DNA from: CAYZUC01 sp964481705
Lineage (GTDB): Bacteria; Bacillota; Clostridia; Lachnospirales; Lachnospiraceae
Direction: 5' to 3'
Assembly (NCBI GenBank): GCA_964481705.1
Contig: CAYZUC010000016.1
Coordinates: 1 to 42,827, forward strand
Length of the DNA stretch: 42,827 nucleotides
The position numbers were made by a program, and so were the translations under genes. Within the stretch, counting starts at the first letter, position 1. Every line of letters begins with the position of its first letter. Under the pieces are notes generated by a model that saw nothing but the letters and a program-made list of their open reading frames with translations, was not told the origin of the DNA and did not search any database. Below are positions 26,368-35,601 of the stretch, in pieces.

Positions 26368-27762
26368 TCAATCACGGTATTGTTCTCTTCGCTTGCTCTC
26401 TTTTTCCTCTTGTTCTACTTTTCCAAGCATCAGATTCATATTCTTCTTTGCAATCAGGTATTCCCGCATATCCTTCTTTTCCTGCTGATATTCCTGATAT
26501 TCTAATCTTTTCTCAGATAAGAGTCTCTGGTACTCTTCTTTCAGTTCTTTCATTTTAGGAATATTACCTTTTTCATATTGGGAAAAGACTTCCTTTGCCG
26601 CCTTGTGAATGATGATATCCTGTTCATGTTCTTCATAGAATTTCTTACTGTATCCGGCTTTCCGGTAAGCAATATAAACTTCTCTGGTCTTACTGTAATT
26701 GATAATCGCTTTTTGCAAATTCTGTATTGTAGATAGTCTCTCTTCTTTACGTTTGATGGATTCAGACAGTTGATTAAAGTGAGATGTTGATTGATCCGTT
26801 ATGGCTACCAATTCATCATAGTTACGAATCCCATGGTCTTGCAAAAACAGAATAGACTTTGACATCTGCTTTATATTAAATACCTTCGCCCACTTTTCAT
26901 AGCCACCACCTTTTCCCTCACGGAGCTTCCTTTCAATATCAACCAGTAAATCCAGTCGTTCCTGTTGAACCGATGGATGTCTTAGCTTTTCATCTTTTCT
27001 TCCGGTTATTCTTTCTTTGATTTTCTCTTCTGAATAAGACTCTCCCAATGAACGAAATCGGATAAAACGACGCTGCTCTTTTCCCTTAACAGCTAAATAT
27101 TTGCCACTCTTGATTTCATATCCTGCTGTTATCAGATTTCTGAGAAATGTCTCATAATCCTTTGGTTTCTCATTCAGGATTCTCTCAATATCAGAAATAA
27201 TCGTATCACGGAAGCTCTCTCTTTTCTGAAAAGTCGTTCTCTTATTTCTATCTGCAAATGGTGTTGGTTCAATGACAGATAATCCATGTACCAAACAAAT
27301 CATATCGCTGATACGCCTGACCACTCTGCCGGAACGATAATAATCACGAAATTTCCCAGTCCCATCCAACTTTGTGGAATTGAAGATAATATGATTATGA
27401 ATGTGTTTCTTATCAATATGTGTTGCTACTAAAAAAGCATGATTTCCCTTTGTGAACTTCATTGCCAGTTCGTAACCGATGGCATTCGCTTCATCCGGTT
27501 CTATCTCTCCTGGCTTAAAAGACTGTCTAATCTGATAGGCAATCACATCATCCTTTTGCTTTCTTCCGGTTATTTTCTGGTATTCCTTTTTAGTGAGAAG
27601 AAATTCTTCATCTGCAGTTTCCTGATCACATTCATAGTCACTGATATATTGTCCGTTATTCGTTTTCTTGGCATTTTCCGAATAGTCGGTTCGTGCTTTC
27701 AGACATTGTGCCAAGGACTTTCCTTTATTCAAATGCAAAGCAATTAGTCTCGTTGCCGCCAT
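26368..27762 (-). CDS. MobP-type relaxase/mobilization nuclease
   Basis: A 464-residue relaxase. The N-terminal domain contains the metal-binding histidine motif HIDKKHIHNHIIFNS (motif III, HxDxxxxHNH) and the upstream SENAKKTNNGQY segment. The C-terminal ~200 residues are charged coiled coil. It nicks oriT and stays covalently bound to the transferred strand through a tyrosine, probably in the N-terminal TDYSENA region; that assignment is by family analogy. I chose the ATG at 27762 because GGAGG lies 5 bases ahead. Its accessory MobC is encoded 7 kb upstream, separated by cargo. Confidence 0.88.
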   Translation of the reverse strand: MAATRLIALHLNKGKSLAQCLKARTDYSENAKKTNNGQYISDYECDQETADEEFLLTKKEYQKITGRKQKDDVIAYQIRQSFKPGEIEPDEANAIGYELAMKFTKGNHAFLVATHIDKKHIHNHIIFNSTKLDGTGKFRDYYRSGRVVRRISDMICLVHGLSVIEPTPFADRNKRTTFQKRESFRDTIISDIERILNEKPKDYETFLRNLITAGYEIKSGKYLAVKGKEQRRFIRFRSLGESYSEEKIKERITGRKDEKLRHPSVQQERLDLLVDIERKLREGKGGGYEKWAKVFNIKQMSKSILFLQDHGIRNYDELVAITDQSTSHFNQLSESIKRKEERLSTIQNLQKAIINYSKTREVYIAYRKAGYSKKFYEEHEQDIIIHKAAKEVFSQYEKGNIPKMKELKEEYQRLLSEKRLEYQEYQQEKKDMREYLIAKKNMNLMLGKVEQEEKESKRREQYRD

Positions 27763-27774
27763 AATTCCCTCCAT

Positions 27775-27801
27775 AAAAAAGACAGCCCATTTTGGACTGC
27801 C
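27775..27801 (-). terminator. Hairpin with T-run directly ahead of the relaxase start
   Basis: GGCAGTCC and GGGCTGTC pair with two G-T wobbles around a short loop, followed by TTTTTT. The T-run ends only 13 bases before the relaxase start codon. It may end the upstream transcript or work as an attenuator for relaxase expression. A related hairpin sequence (GGCAGCC...GGCTGTC) occurs at 36380-36397. Confidence 0.55.
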
Positions 27802-27814
27802 TTAATCATCATTA

Positions 27815-28039
27815 TTACATTAGTTCAAATTCCTTACAGAGAATAATGGAAGAATCCGCCGTCTCTTTGCTCTCCGTTACTTCCACACAAAGAAATGCTG
27901 AATTTCCTTCTCAATCAATATCATATTCCAATATTTTAATCGGATTCAATTCTCCTTCGGTATAAATCATAAATCTTCCTTGCTTGATTTCTCCTTCAAC
28001 AGCGATTCTGACCAAATCCTGTGTTTTAACATATTGCAA
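27815..28039 (-). pseudogene. Decayed small ICE gene with an in-frame TGA
   Basis: Read from a TTG at 28039, one frame encodes about 74 residues (QYVKTQDLVRIAVEGEIKQG, then RFMIYTEGELNPIKILEYDID, a TGA at 27911-27913, then EGNSAFLCVEVTESKETADS) to a TAA. AGGAGG stands just ahead but only one base from the TTG. The better-spaced ATG (CAATATG) is in another frame and gives only 21 codons. Both the start and the internal TGA suggest a broken gene; a sequencing error is also possible. Family unknown. Confidence 0.45.
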
Positions 28040-28047
28040 TCCTCCTA

Positions 28048-28341
28048 TTAAGATGCAAGGAAACGGATTAGCTTACTGTTCGTTTCCTTAACCAGTTCAC
28101 TAAAGATTGCAATTGCAAATACCATTCCATAAGCTACTGCACCAAATATGATGTTTATTGCAATGTTCCTTCCGTTCTTTTCGATACAGGCTACAATAAG
28201 GCAAACGACAAGAAACATAATTACCGTACCGGCTACATAAGCGGATACTTTCGTTAATAGTATTCCAATGATATTTACGATTGCCAAGATTGGAATGATT
28301 GGCATTATCAATATCTTTACAAACAGCTTTAGAATAAACAT
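28048..28341 (-). CDS. Small three-span membrane protein of the ICE
   Basis: A 97-residue, very hydrophobic protein with three likely membrane helices (about 6-28, 34-54 and 62-84), starting MFILKLFVKILIMPIIPILA. GGAGG precedes the ATG. Its place between mobilization genes suggests ICE backbone rather than cargo. I do not assign a role. The 234 bases upstream (28342-28575) hold no gene, only weak hairpins after the end of the cargo operon. Confidence 0.6.
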   Translation of the reverse strand: MFILKLFVKILIMPIIPILAIVNIIGILLTKVSAYVAGTVIMFLVVCLIVACIEKNGRNIAINIIFGAVAYGMVFAIAIFSELVKETNSKLIRFLAS

Positions 28342-28575
28342 CAGTAACCCTCCATTTCATAAACTATGTACATACTATAATTTTATAAAAGAAAGACTGC
28401 TTTCGCAAGGATGTCAAGAAAACGTTGTTAATAAAAATCACCTCTTTTTTTGATATATTTAGCATATCACATATAAGATGAAATGAGGTATTTATGGTAA
28501 TGATTGTATTGTGTTAAACATTATTACACATTTACCTGCTCGGTAAGTTGAAGTTCTCCTAAGCCTACTTTTTCA

Positions 28576-30609
28576 TTAAAATTCAAAAACTTTAGCATCG
28601 GCCACCTGTTTCAGCTCATATGTCAACATATTCTGAATTTCAGTAAACGCGGCCTTAGTTACTACCCACCGTTGAATAACAGGTTGATTCATATAAATAC
28701 TATTTCCCATATCAGTTCTTAATCCGTAGTAATATTCAAATCTCCCTATTGTTTGATCTTTCGAATCGAGTATCTTTAAGCCATCATCAAAAATAATTTT
28801 CAATCCAAAGTGATTTAGTGCACGCTGTGAGAATATACACATAATATTACTTCCTTTAAAACTCTCCACTCCTACATTATGCACAAGTAAGTTGCAATGT
28901 TTTTCCTCTTCAAAATCATCACTTCGATGAATCAGAAGTCTTACACTTCTTTCACAAGTATATAAAGCAAAATCTCTTTTCATAATAGGGAAATCAATAT
29001 ATGTAGTCATAAAACCTGCCAAATCTTTCTTATAACTATATTCCGTTAGTGCTCCACCAAGGACAATTTCGTCAGAACCTATTCCCGTAGTGAAAATATT
29101 CTTTAACATCTCCTCCCTATCCTTTTCACCTTGTTTTTCAAACTCATCAATTTTCATATTTAATAATTTGTTTTCCTGATATGGCCATATCGATGGAGAT
29201 TGTAGCAAAATATAAGGTTCACTTATTGAAAGAACTATTCGACTTAATGAAATTTCTGCTCCATCCCATCTTCCTTGATACCACTCTTTATTCAAAACTC
29301 TAAGAAATGCAACATTTATATCGTACAAAGCTACTCCACTCTGCTTTGTACCACCCACATCAAGCACCATATGCTCAGTATCCGTGATTTGATTCATATA
29401 TACTGCCACTTTACTTTCTATGTCACTACAGTCATCACCCACTTCCTCAGTTATCCTTTTTAGTGATTCCATAACATATCTCATACCGGTTATATGTTGT
29501 TCGGTACTTTTTACAGATAGCAGCTTTTTTGTACTATATTCCGGAATATCGGCAAAATATGCTTGATTTTTCTTTGACAACTCTAACCCTTTTTTACCAC
29601 ATAATCTTTGCATCAAAATTCTTGAGTAAAATGCCGCATTAAAATCCATATCATTGATATGTTTTGTAACCAAGCTCTCTAACGATACTTTATCCATTAC
29701 TGCAGTTTCAGTCAACAATTCATAAATCATCAACACCCATTCTTTAGCTCTATAGTGAAATTCATCCCAGTATTCTTCTACTTCTTCCACTAATTCTGGA
29801 TGAATTTGCAGCAAATGGTAGATGCCTCTTAATGCATTTTCCGCTGTATCAAAATTATCAGAAAGCATAAATACTATGAGAATCCTAATAAACAAATCCT
29901 TGAATGCAACAATGCTCTCAATATTTAAAAAGCTGTACACTCTCTTAAGATTCGTATCTTCATCCTCAGTAATATTTTCTTTTTGAATACCAATTCTTTC
30001 AGCTGATGAAATCCAGAGATTATGTGTATTTAGTAGATTATCTAATCCCTGTTTGCAATATTCTTGACTACATTGTTTTACTTTCCATAAACATAAATAC
30101 GTTAGATTTTCGCTTGGATAAAAGCTATCTCTTTCTCCTGCTAAACCTGCTAGAAAATAAGACCTTATATACGTATCAGCTATTGTATTTGGCAAATTAT
30201 TTACTGCGTACTTTAAAATTTCTCTGTTTCTCCATCCATATCTTTCATTAACAAGTTCTTTTTCAAGAATTTTTTCTAAGCATGAATAATATGCCTCTTT
30301 ATCATCATGCATGGACTCACATGCTTCAAAGAATATTTGTCTATCATGATAATCCAATTCCCCTGTCTGTAGATACAGCTCAATATAATTACGTGGAATT
30401 TCCCCATTTTTCTTCTGCTCTGCCTTATCACACCATCTGCTTGGTATAATATACCGAATTGGATCAACACGAGCACTTATTTCAGCTTTGCCCATTTTAT
30501 GTATTTTCTCATGTACAGATGATAAGTCATTTCTTTTAGCACAAATTTCTATTGCTCTATCCAAAGCTACGATTGTTGAATGATCTGATTCATTTTTCCA
30601 ATTCAGCAT
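28576..30609 (-). CDS. Unknown 677-residue partner of the Avs3-like proteins
   Basis: I do not recognise this protein. The first ~400 residues are helical, with repeat-like spacing (IRSYFLAGLAGERDSF, MIYELLTETAVMDKVSLESL) that suggests an alpha-solenoid. The last ~250 residues are richer in strands (ALYTCERSVRLLIHRSD, KIIFDDGLKILDSKDQTIG). No nuclease, protease or NTPase motif is visible. The ATG at 30609 lies 13 bases after the STAND stop, so the two are co-transcribed; an in-frame TTG at 30615 is less likely. It is the third gene of a defence-type operon and could be a sensor, an inhibitor or an accessory effector. Confidence 0.6.
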   Translation of the reverse strand: MLNWKNESDHSTIVALDRAIEICAKRNDLSSVHEKIHKMGKAEISARVDPIRYIIPSRWCDKAEQKKNGEIPRNYIELYLQTGELDYHDRQIFFEACESMHDDKEAYYSCLEKILEKELVNERYGWRNREILKYAVNNLPNTIADTYIRSYFLAGLAGERDSFYPSENLTYLCLWKVKQCSQEYCKQGLDNLLNTHNLWISSAERIGIQKENITEDEDTNLKRVYSFLNIESIVAFKDLFIRILIVFMLSDNFDTAENALRGIYHLLQIHPELVEEVEEYWDEFHYRAKEWVLMIYELLTETAVMDKVSLESLVTKHINDMDFNAAFYSRILMQRLCGKKGLELSKKNQAYFADIPEYSTKKLLSVKSTEQHITGMRYVMESLKRITEEVGDDCSDIESKVAVYMNQITDTEHMVLDVGGTKQSGVALYDINVAFLRVLNKEWYQGRWDGAEISLSRIVLSISEPYILLQSPSIWPYQENKLLNMKIDEFEKQGEKDREEMLKNIFTTGIGSDEIVLGGALTEYSYKKDLAGFMTTYIDFPIMKRDFALYTCERSVRLLIHRSDDFEEEKHCNLLVHNVGVESFKGSNIMCIFSQRALNHFGLKIIFDDGLKILDSKDQTIGRFEYYYGLRTDMGNSIYMNQPVIQRWVVTKAAFTEIQNMLTYELKQVADAKVFEF

Positions 30610-30624
30610 TCCCAAGCCAAATGC

Positions 30625-33600
30625 TCAAATAGATAATAAGTCTTTTTCTGAAATACATGCATTTTTTAAATATCCTATTAATCCTTCAACAAAATATTCC
30701 GGTTGTTTTAATAACTCTGATAAATATACAGATGTAGATAAAACTTTTTTTATTGCAGCTAGTCCATCATTGAATAAATCGGCATATAACTTGCAATTTG
30801 CTTGATAATCAAGTCTATTATCACCCAGCTCTTCCATTTTTCTAGAAAGACTCTTTATCTGTTCGGTATATTTATATGTATCATCATATCCCGTCTCAAT
30901 GAAATTATCATACCAATCCAATATGTCACTTAAGCTATATTCCTTATGAGAAGCATATCCTATAACAGACCATTTTGCCTTTTCCCTAGCAGCTGTAGTG
31001 TCGATTTTATCTCCTAATTGATATTTATCAACCAAATTAAGGATATCTTTGATTATTCTATTTCTGTCACCTATGGGATTGTCCCAAACTCTGCCTTTCT
31101 CACCGAGCCAATCTTGATACCAAGCAGTCAGTCTTTCAACATTATTTCTATAAAAATACCATCCTGCATCCATAACTTGATATATTGGATTACTGTCAAA
31201 TATTCTTTCACATATATTTGAAATAACCAATTTATACTCTTCGTTTTCTTGTGTTGCTAATATAATATACGCTTTTAATATCAAAGAAGATATATTTCTC
31301 GTCTGTTGATCCAACACCTGTGGAAACCAATCTTTTACTAAAACTAATGACAAAATTCTTTCCATCTCCCTTGGATGATATGCAAAACTCTGCTTATTAT
31401 ATTTTGCATACAACCAATATCCAAGGAAACAAAGGCCATTGAACCACACACCATAATAACTTCTGTCACTATGAGTGTGTTTTTCTAAATATTTTTCCAA
31501 TACTTTTTGGGATACTATAAGTCGATCTACTGCTGGTTGTAAATAACTCACTACTACAGCATATATACTGTAATAATATATTTCATGCCCAATATCTCCA
31601 TGTTGCAATTCAACGTCTTGAATTTTATTATATACATCTTCTCTATTGTACTTATCATAGTTTTCTACATTCCCTAAAACTATTCTCATAAAAAGGTCAA
31701 AAACCATACCTAATTTGCAATTTTTAAGAAATTCCCTATTTACATTTTCAATAATACTAATTGAAGAAAAATTCTGTTCACCTAGTAATTTTATCAAAAT
31801 ATCAACCAAAACATCCGGTCTAACAGCAATATGTTTAATACTGTTAAGGCTTGTTTCTAATTCCTCATCTTTATAATTTAAAACAGATTCAAACCAAAAT
31901 GATTCGCATAGTCCACGTGTAAAAACAGTTATCTCATCATCACTCTTAACCAACTTTTCAAACATACTGTATTGCTTTGACCAACAGATCAATTTACCCA
32001 GATAATCTGAAATTTCTTTTGCTTCTGTTAATAGCATTATATAATTTGGATTTCTTGTATCTAGTATTCCCTTATTTCTCAAGATATTCCATAGTTCCAA
32101 TACATTTAATCCTTCGAACCAGCGTTCAAATAAGACAACAGCTCTTTCTTTCTTCCCTGAATAATACAAATCTCTTGCATATGATAATACATTTGAAATC
32201 AAATGGGTATCCCATTGATTTACCGGTTCCACATAACACTCATATGGAGCCACACCCACATACTGCCTCGTATCCCTAAATTCAGAATCTTCTATTTCAT
32301 ATTTAGTATCTCCAAGCTTATCGATTGTGAGAATGGCTGTAGACAAAAATTGCAACTTTCCATAATCAATTTCTTCTTGTAAGAACAGTCCTTTCATTAT
32401 TTCATTCGATATAGAAGTTAATTCTAAAAGTTCAACACCATTTACATAAGCTTCAATAACAAACTTACTTGAAAAAAGATCAGCAATTTCCTTTTCTCTC
32501 TTTGCCATATACATTAATCTTACTATATCAAAATAAAAGGCTTGGCTTTTATCCTCCTTATTTAAATAGTACTCAGTCAACGAATTTGCTATTTCCTGTG
32601 TATGTTCATCATCTATATTTACAATATTAGATAAGAAAAGTTTTACGTCATTATGTAAAACATGATATTTACCAGTTTCCTCAACAATCAAAGGTTTCAG
32701 TGTTTTCAATACATTATTCCAAACGTCTACAGGTATAGCAAGTTCATAGAATATTTTTTCTAGCATCTGTCCATCAATACGCTCATTCAAAAATGCAAAT
32801 ACACCTGCCAACTTGTATTCTATAAAATCATATTGTTTTAATGTGCCAACAGCATTATCCCATATAGTGAAATAGTATTCTTCGATATTTCCGCTTAATT
32901 TTCTATCTGTTAGTTTTCTTTCTAACTCCATTATATCCACACATTGGCTTGCCTCATATACAGCAAAAATAGTAGCCAAGGTGTTCTTTTCAGAGTATTT
33001 TTCAACAATATCTGTAATCGCATTATACTCACTACTTCTAGTGTCAGATATCCTTTGTGTCACAAGTGATAAAATGTCTTCTCTCTCAATCTCTGGCACA
33101 TCTAATTGCTTTACTTTATCATCTTTTCTCTTTAACCATAATGGATAATTCGGATAAGCCTCTTGAGGTTGTCCTGAAATCAACAGTTTTATATTATCTG
33201 GAATATATTCTGGTCTAGGTAATGTAGCTAAAAAAGTCTCTGATACAATTCCCGCACGCGCAGCATGATCAATCCCATCTATTGCAACAACAAATGTACA
33301 TCCCGTATCTTTTGCATACATAGATGCTATTTCAAAAAAACGTGTTTTCATCTCTTCCAGCGACATAAAGCAATTTTGTAATGGAACATTATATTTATGT
33401 AAAGAACCTTTTAAACACTGTTTTAATTGACTAAAAATTTCGTTCCAGAAATGTTCCTTTTTTACCCTTTCCGAAACATCCATCGGCAAGTATTCTTTAT
33501 CTGGTTGAATAGGTTCATAAGCATAATACCTTATTTTTATAATACTATCCCTCTTATTGCATAGCTTACTGACTATATTTGTTTTTCCAGTACCTGGTAT

Positions 33601-33993
33601 ACCTGAAAGAAACAGAATTTTCTCATTTCCTGACAATAATTCTGTTTCAATCTCCTCAACAAAATCTTTACGGCTATCAAAAAAAGGCTCTGTCGGTATG
33701 AGTTCATGATTATACGGAGAAATATAATCATCAATCGATAATGCTTCATACACATCCTCTACATAAATTCGAGAAGTATTTCTCACAGAGGTTGTCCATT
33801 TCCTTAATGCATGATCAAGCTTTCCTAATAATTTATCTGCATCATCTAAAGTAATCCCAAAGCCTATAGATAAATGGCTTAATACTTCATTCTCTATTTC
33901 TTGCAAATCCTTCTGTTCTGTTTCAATCTGTAGTAATCTTAAAAATTTTAATTTGTCATCATCACTTTGAATTCCACTGAGCTGGGTTTCCAT
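30625..33993 (-). CDS. STAND/NACHT-type ATPase, Avs3-like (separated from its nuclease domain)
   Basis: A 1122-residue protein with a STAND P-loop module: Walker A LSGIPGTGKTNIVSKL (129-144) and Walker B TFVVAIDGIDHAAR (233-246), then a helical arm. About 700 C-terminal residues of repeat-like helices follow, consistent with a target-sensing solenoid. The first ~90 residues (LLQIETEQKDLQEIENEVLS, then RKWTTSVRNTSRIYVEDVY) are the connector normally found between a DUF4297-type nuclease and the STAND module in single-chain Avs proteins. Such proteins oligomerise on binding a phage protein and activate their nuclease. The ATG overlaps the nuclease frame by 46 bases with only a weak ribosome binding site, so the two may really be one frameshifted gene. 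Confidence 0.7.
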   Translation of the reverse strand: METQLSGIQSDDDKLKFLRLLQIETEQKDLQEIENEVLSHLSIGFGITLDDADKLLGKLDHALRKWTTSVRNTSRIYVEDVYEALSIDDYISPYNHELIPTEPFFDSRKDFVEEIETELLSGNEKILFLSGIPGTGKTNIVSKLCNKRDSIIKIRYYAYEPIQPDKEYLPMDVSERVKKEHFWNEIFSQLKQCLKGSLHKYNVPLQNCFMSLEEMKTRFFEIASMYAKDTGCTFVVAIDGIDHAARAGIVSETFLATLPRPEYIPDNIKLLISGQPQEAYPNYPLWLKRKDDKVKQLDVPEIEREDILSLVTQRISDTRSSEYNAITDIVEKYSEKNTLATIFAVYEASQCVDIMELERKLTDRKLSGNIEEYYFTIWDNAVGTLKQYDFIEYKLAGVFAFLNERIDGQMLEKIFYELAIPVDVWNNVLKTLKPLIVEETGKYHVLHNDVKLFLSNIVNIDDEHTQEIANSLTEYYLNKEDKSQAFYFDIVRLMYMAKREKEIADLFSSKFVIEAYVNGVELLELTSISNEIMKGLFLQEEIDYGKLQFLSTAILTIDKLGDTKYEIEDSEFRDTRQYVGVAPYECYVEPVNQWDTHLISNVLSYARDLYYSGKKERAVVLFERWFEGLNVLELWNILRNKGILDTRNPNYIMLLTEAKEISDYLGKLICWSKQYSMFEKLVKSDDEITVFTRGLCESFWFESVLNYKDEELETSLNSIKHIAVRPDVLVDILIKLLGEQNFSSISIIENVNREFLKNCKLGMVFDLFMRIVLGNVENYDKYNREDVYNKIQDVELQHGDIGHEIYYYSIYAVVVSYLQPAVDRLIVSQKVLEKYLEKHTHSDRSYYGVWFNGLCFLGYWLYAKYNKQSFAYHPREMERILSLVLVKDWFPQVLDQQTRNISSLILKAYIILATQENEEYKLVISNICERIFDSNPIYQVMDAGWYFYRNNVERLTAWYQDWLGEKGRVWDNPIGDRNRIIKDILNLVDKYQLGDKIDTTAAREKAKWSVIGYASHKEYSLSDILDWYDNFIETGYDDTYKYTEQIKSLSRKMEELGDNRLDYQANCKLYADLFNDGLAAIKKVLSTSVYLSELLKQPEYFVEGLIGYLKNACISEKDLLSI

Positions 33994-34496
33994 TCATCCC
34001 AAGCTTTCGGATATTCTTCAAAAAGAATATCTTCAAATTTTCTTGCAGATTTAATCTTGTCATTTAATTTAGTCCAAAATATGTCAAGTGCTGGTCTTAC
34101 GTATTTGTCCTCTCCCTTTGTTGAAGAACTTACTTGACCTTTTCTTCTATTCGTATAGATTTGTGGAATAACTTCAGTATATTTACGGTATTCTTCTTGC
34201 CATGAATCAGCCAATTCAGCTAATAAAGATTTACTTGTCTCTTTTGAAGAACAAACTAAATCTGCAAATGTCAACGTATCATCTGCTCTTGTATGTTTAA
34301 CCTGTATACATAATACTCTTTCGTCATTATATGTTACTACAACATCATCTAATCCCAATCCTACATTTGCTTGTAATTCAACAAATTCTATATTACTATC
34401 TTCATTTAACATATTGATAATCTGCTGCTCACCCACAGACCACTCATACCAATATGGATCTCCCATTCCTGGCTTTGTTTTTTCTGTATAATTCAT
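33948..34496 (-). CDS. DUF4297/Cap4-like dsDNA nuclease domain
   Basis: A 182-residue PD-(D/E)xK-type nuclease domain. Candidate catalytic residues are E23, D50/D51 (LGLDDVVVTY) and QVK at 65-67 (LCIQVKHT), an Mrr-like Q-x-K variant, followed by a helical subdomain. GGAG lies ahead of the ATG. The C-terminus WDEWKPSS is out of frame with the STAND protein. Adding one A to the AAA at about 33988 would give ...DEWKTQLSGIQSDDDK... and one ~1290-residue protein. Family knowledge: this domain is the effector of Avs3 and of CBASS Cap4. Confidence 0.6.
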   Translation of the reverse strand: MNYTEKTKPGMGDPYWYEWSVGEQQIINMLNEDSNIEFVELQANVGLGLDDVVVTYNDERVLCIQVKHTRADDTLTFADLVCSSKETSKSLLAELADSWQEEYRKYTEVIPQIYTNRRKGQVSSSTKGEDKYVRPALDIFWTKLNDKIKSARKFEDILFEEYPKAWDEWKPSSVEFKVMMTN

Positions 34497-34853
34497 CTTT
34501 CACTTCTCCATAATCTGCTTCCCTGTTATTTATCTCGTCTGCTTCTTTACAAGAATCTGTCCAGTTCCATGGCTTCTATAAGCTTGAATCTGTTGTTTCT
34601 TCATTTCTCCAAATCTAACTTGATTAAAATTAGCTCCACAAACTAATATCTCTATTATAAAATTATTAAGCCATTTCATATCCTTTATTACGTAATACTC
34701 CGATCTGTCTATGCAAATATTTTATCCCAACATCCAATACAATACAACAAAAACGTACTATGTACTCTCGAAACAGATGTATCTGGTTGTATTCATCCAT
34801 TCCGAGTATTTCTGCATTATTGTCCAAATAATTCTTTACTACCTGCTCATACT
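34497..34853. other. Junction region between mobC and the Avs-like cargo
   Basis: Mostly gene-free. A 49-codon minus-strand frame at 34530..34679 begins MKWLNNFIIEILVCG and ends QAYRSHGTGQILVKKQTR, with a poorly spaced AAAGG. Ahead of it another frame without a start reads DEYNQIHLFREYIVRF, then GIKYLHRQIGVLRNKGYEMA. Both look like pieces of former ICE genes cut when cargo entered between mobC and the relaxase. I see no insertion sequence or clear direct repeats. Confidence 0.35.
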
Positions 34854-35186
34854 TTATTCAATACTCGCCAACCTCACAATAATCTCCCTACACTGCTCCC
34901 AAATCTCATCCAGTCGCTTCTGAATGTCTTTTATATCCGCCTGGTAAACCACCCCCAACCCATTGGCTTTCTTAGCATATTGATTCAGATTATTGCTGCA
35001 ATAACGAAGAAGAGACACCATCTCCTTGATATCCTTCGTTTCTAACTTCACACAGTACCCATCAAGAGCCATCTTTCTCACATATGCACTGATGCTCTGA
35101 ATGCCAAGCTGTGCCATCTTTTCTTTTACTCTTCTTTCTTCTTCATCGGTCAGTCTGACGGAAATCATCTGATTTTTGTTTTCCAT
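34854..35186 (-). CDS. mobC: MobC-type relaxosome accessory protein
   Basis: A 110-residue protein with an N-terminal ribbon-helix-helix (MISVRLTDEEERRVKEKMAQLG, SISAYVRKMALDG) and a C-terminal helical part (NLNQYAKKANGLGVVYQADI), the standard layout of MobC/BHR proteins that help the relaxase open oriT. It overlaps the end of the upstream gene by 44 bases. The relaxase is separated from it by about 7 kb. Confidence 0.85.
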   Translation of the reverse strand: MENKNQMISVRLTDEEERRVKEKMAQLGIQSISAYVRKMALDGYCVKLETKDIKEMVSLLRYCSNNLNQYAKKANGLGVVYQADIKDIQKRLDEIWEQCREIIVRLASIE

Positions 35187-35601
35187 GATTTCGAATCACA
35201 TCCTCTTTGTGTGGTGCAAGGTCTACAGGTAAATTATTGATAATTTCATCAAAATTGTTATCACTTTGCTCGATACTGTCTTCAACATGACGAAGGTGAT
35301 TCCTTCTTAAAAATATAGTATGTGCATTCGCAATCTCATACAGTTCTAGTTCATCCAGTAAGGACTGCAGTTTCCCTTCATTCTCATCATGCTCTGAAAT
35401 AGCAGATAATAACCATTCCTTCATTTCCACGGTATCACCGGTAAGGATTCTCTTCTTTTGACGTTCCTTTGCTTCTTCTTCCGTTTGATCATCATAGGAA
35501 AATCCCGACCAGTCATAATGAAACGCATAGACGGATATCTTATCTGAAATCGTATCAGCTTCCTTCATTAGTCTTTTTTTCTCTATTCCAAACCCGTCCA
35601 T
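35143..35601 (-). CDS. ICE hypothetical protein (152 residues)
   Basis: A charged, helical protein without recognised motifs. It begins MDGFGIEKKRLMKEADTISD, contains ISVYAFHYDWSGFSYDD, and has an acidic linker. GAGGAAAG lies ahead of the ATG, and it overlaps both neighbours (RadC and mobC), as ICE backbone genes often do. No function assigned. Confidence 0.6.
   Translation of the reverse strand: MDGFGIEKKRLMKEADTISDKISVYAFHYDWSGFSYDDQTEEEAKERQKKRILTGDTVEMKEWLLSAISEHDENEGKLQSLLDELELYEIANAHTIFLRRNHLRHVEDSIEQSDNNFDEIINNLPVDLAPHKEDVIRNHGKQKSDDFRQTDR

Noticed and set aside
26368..28039. Alternative genetic code with TGA as sense codon
   Set aside because: Many genes in the window end at TGA overlapping the next start (ATGA/TGATG), which requires TGA as stop.
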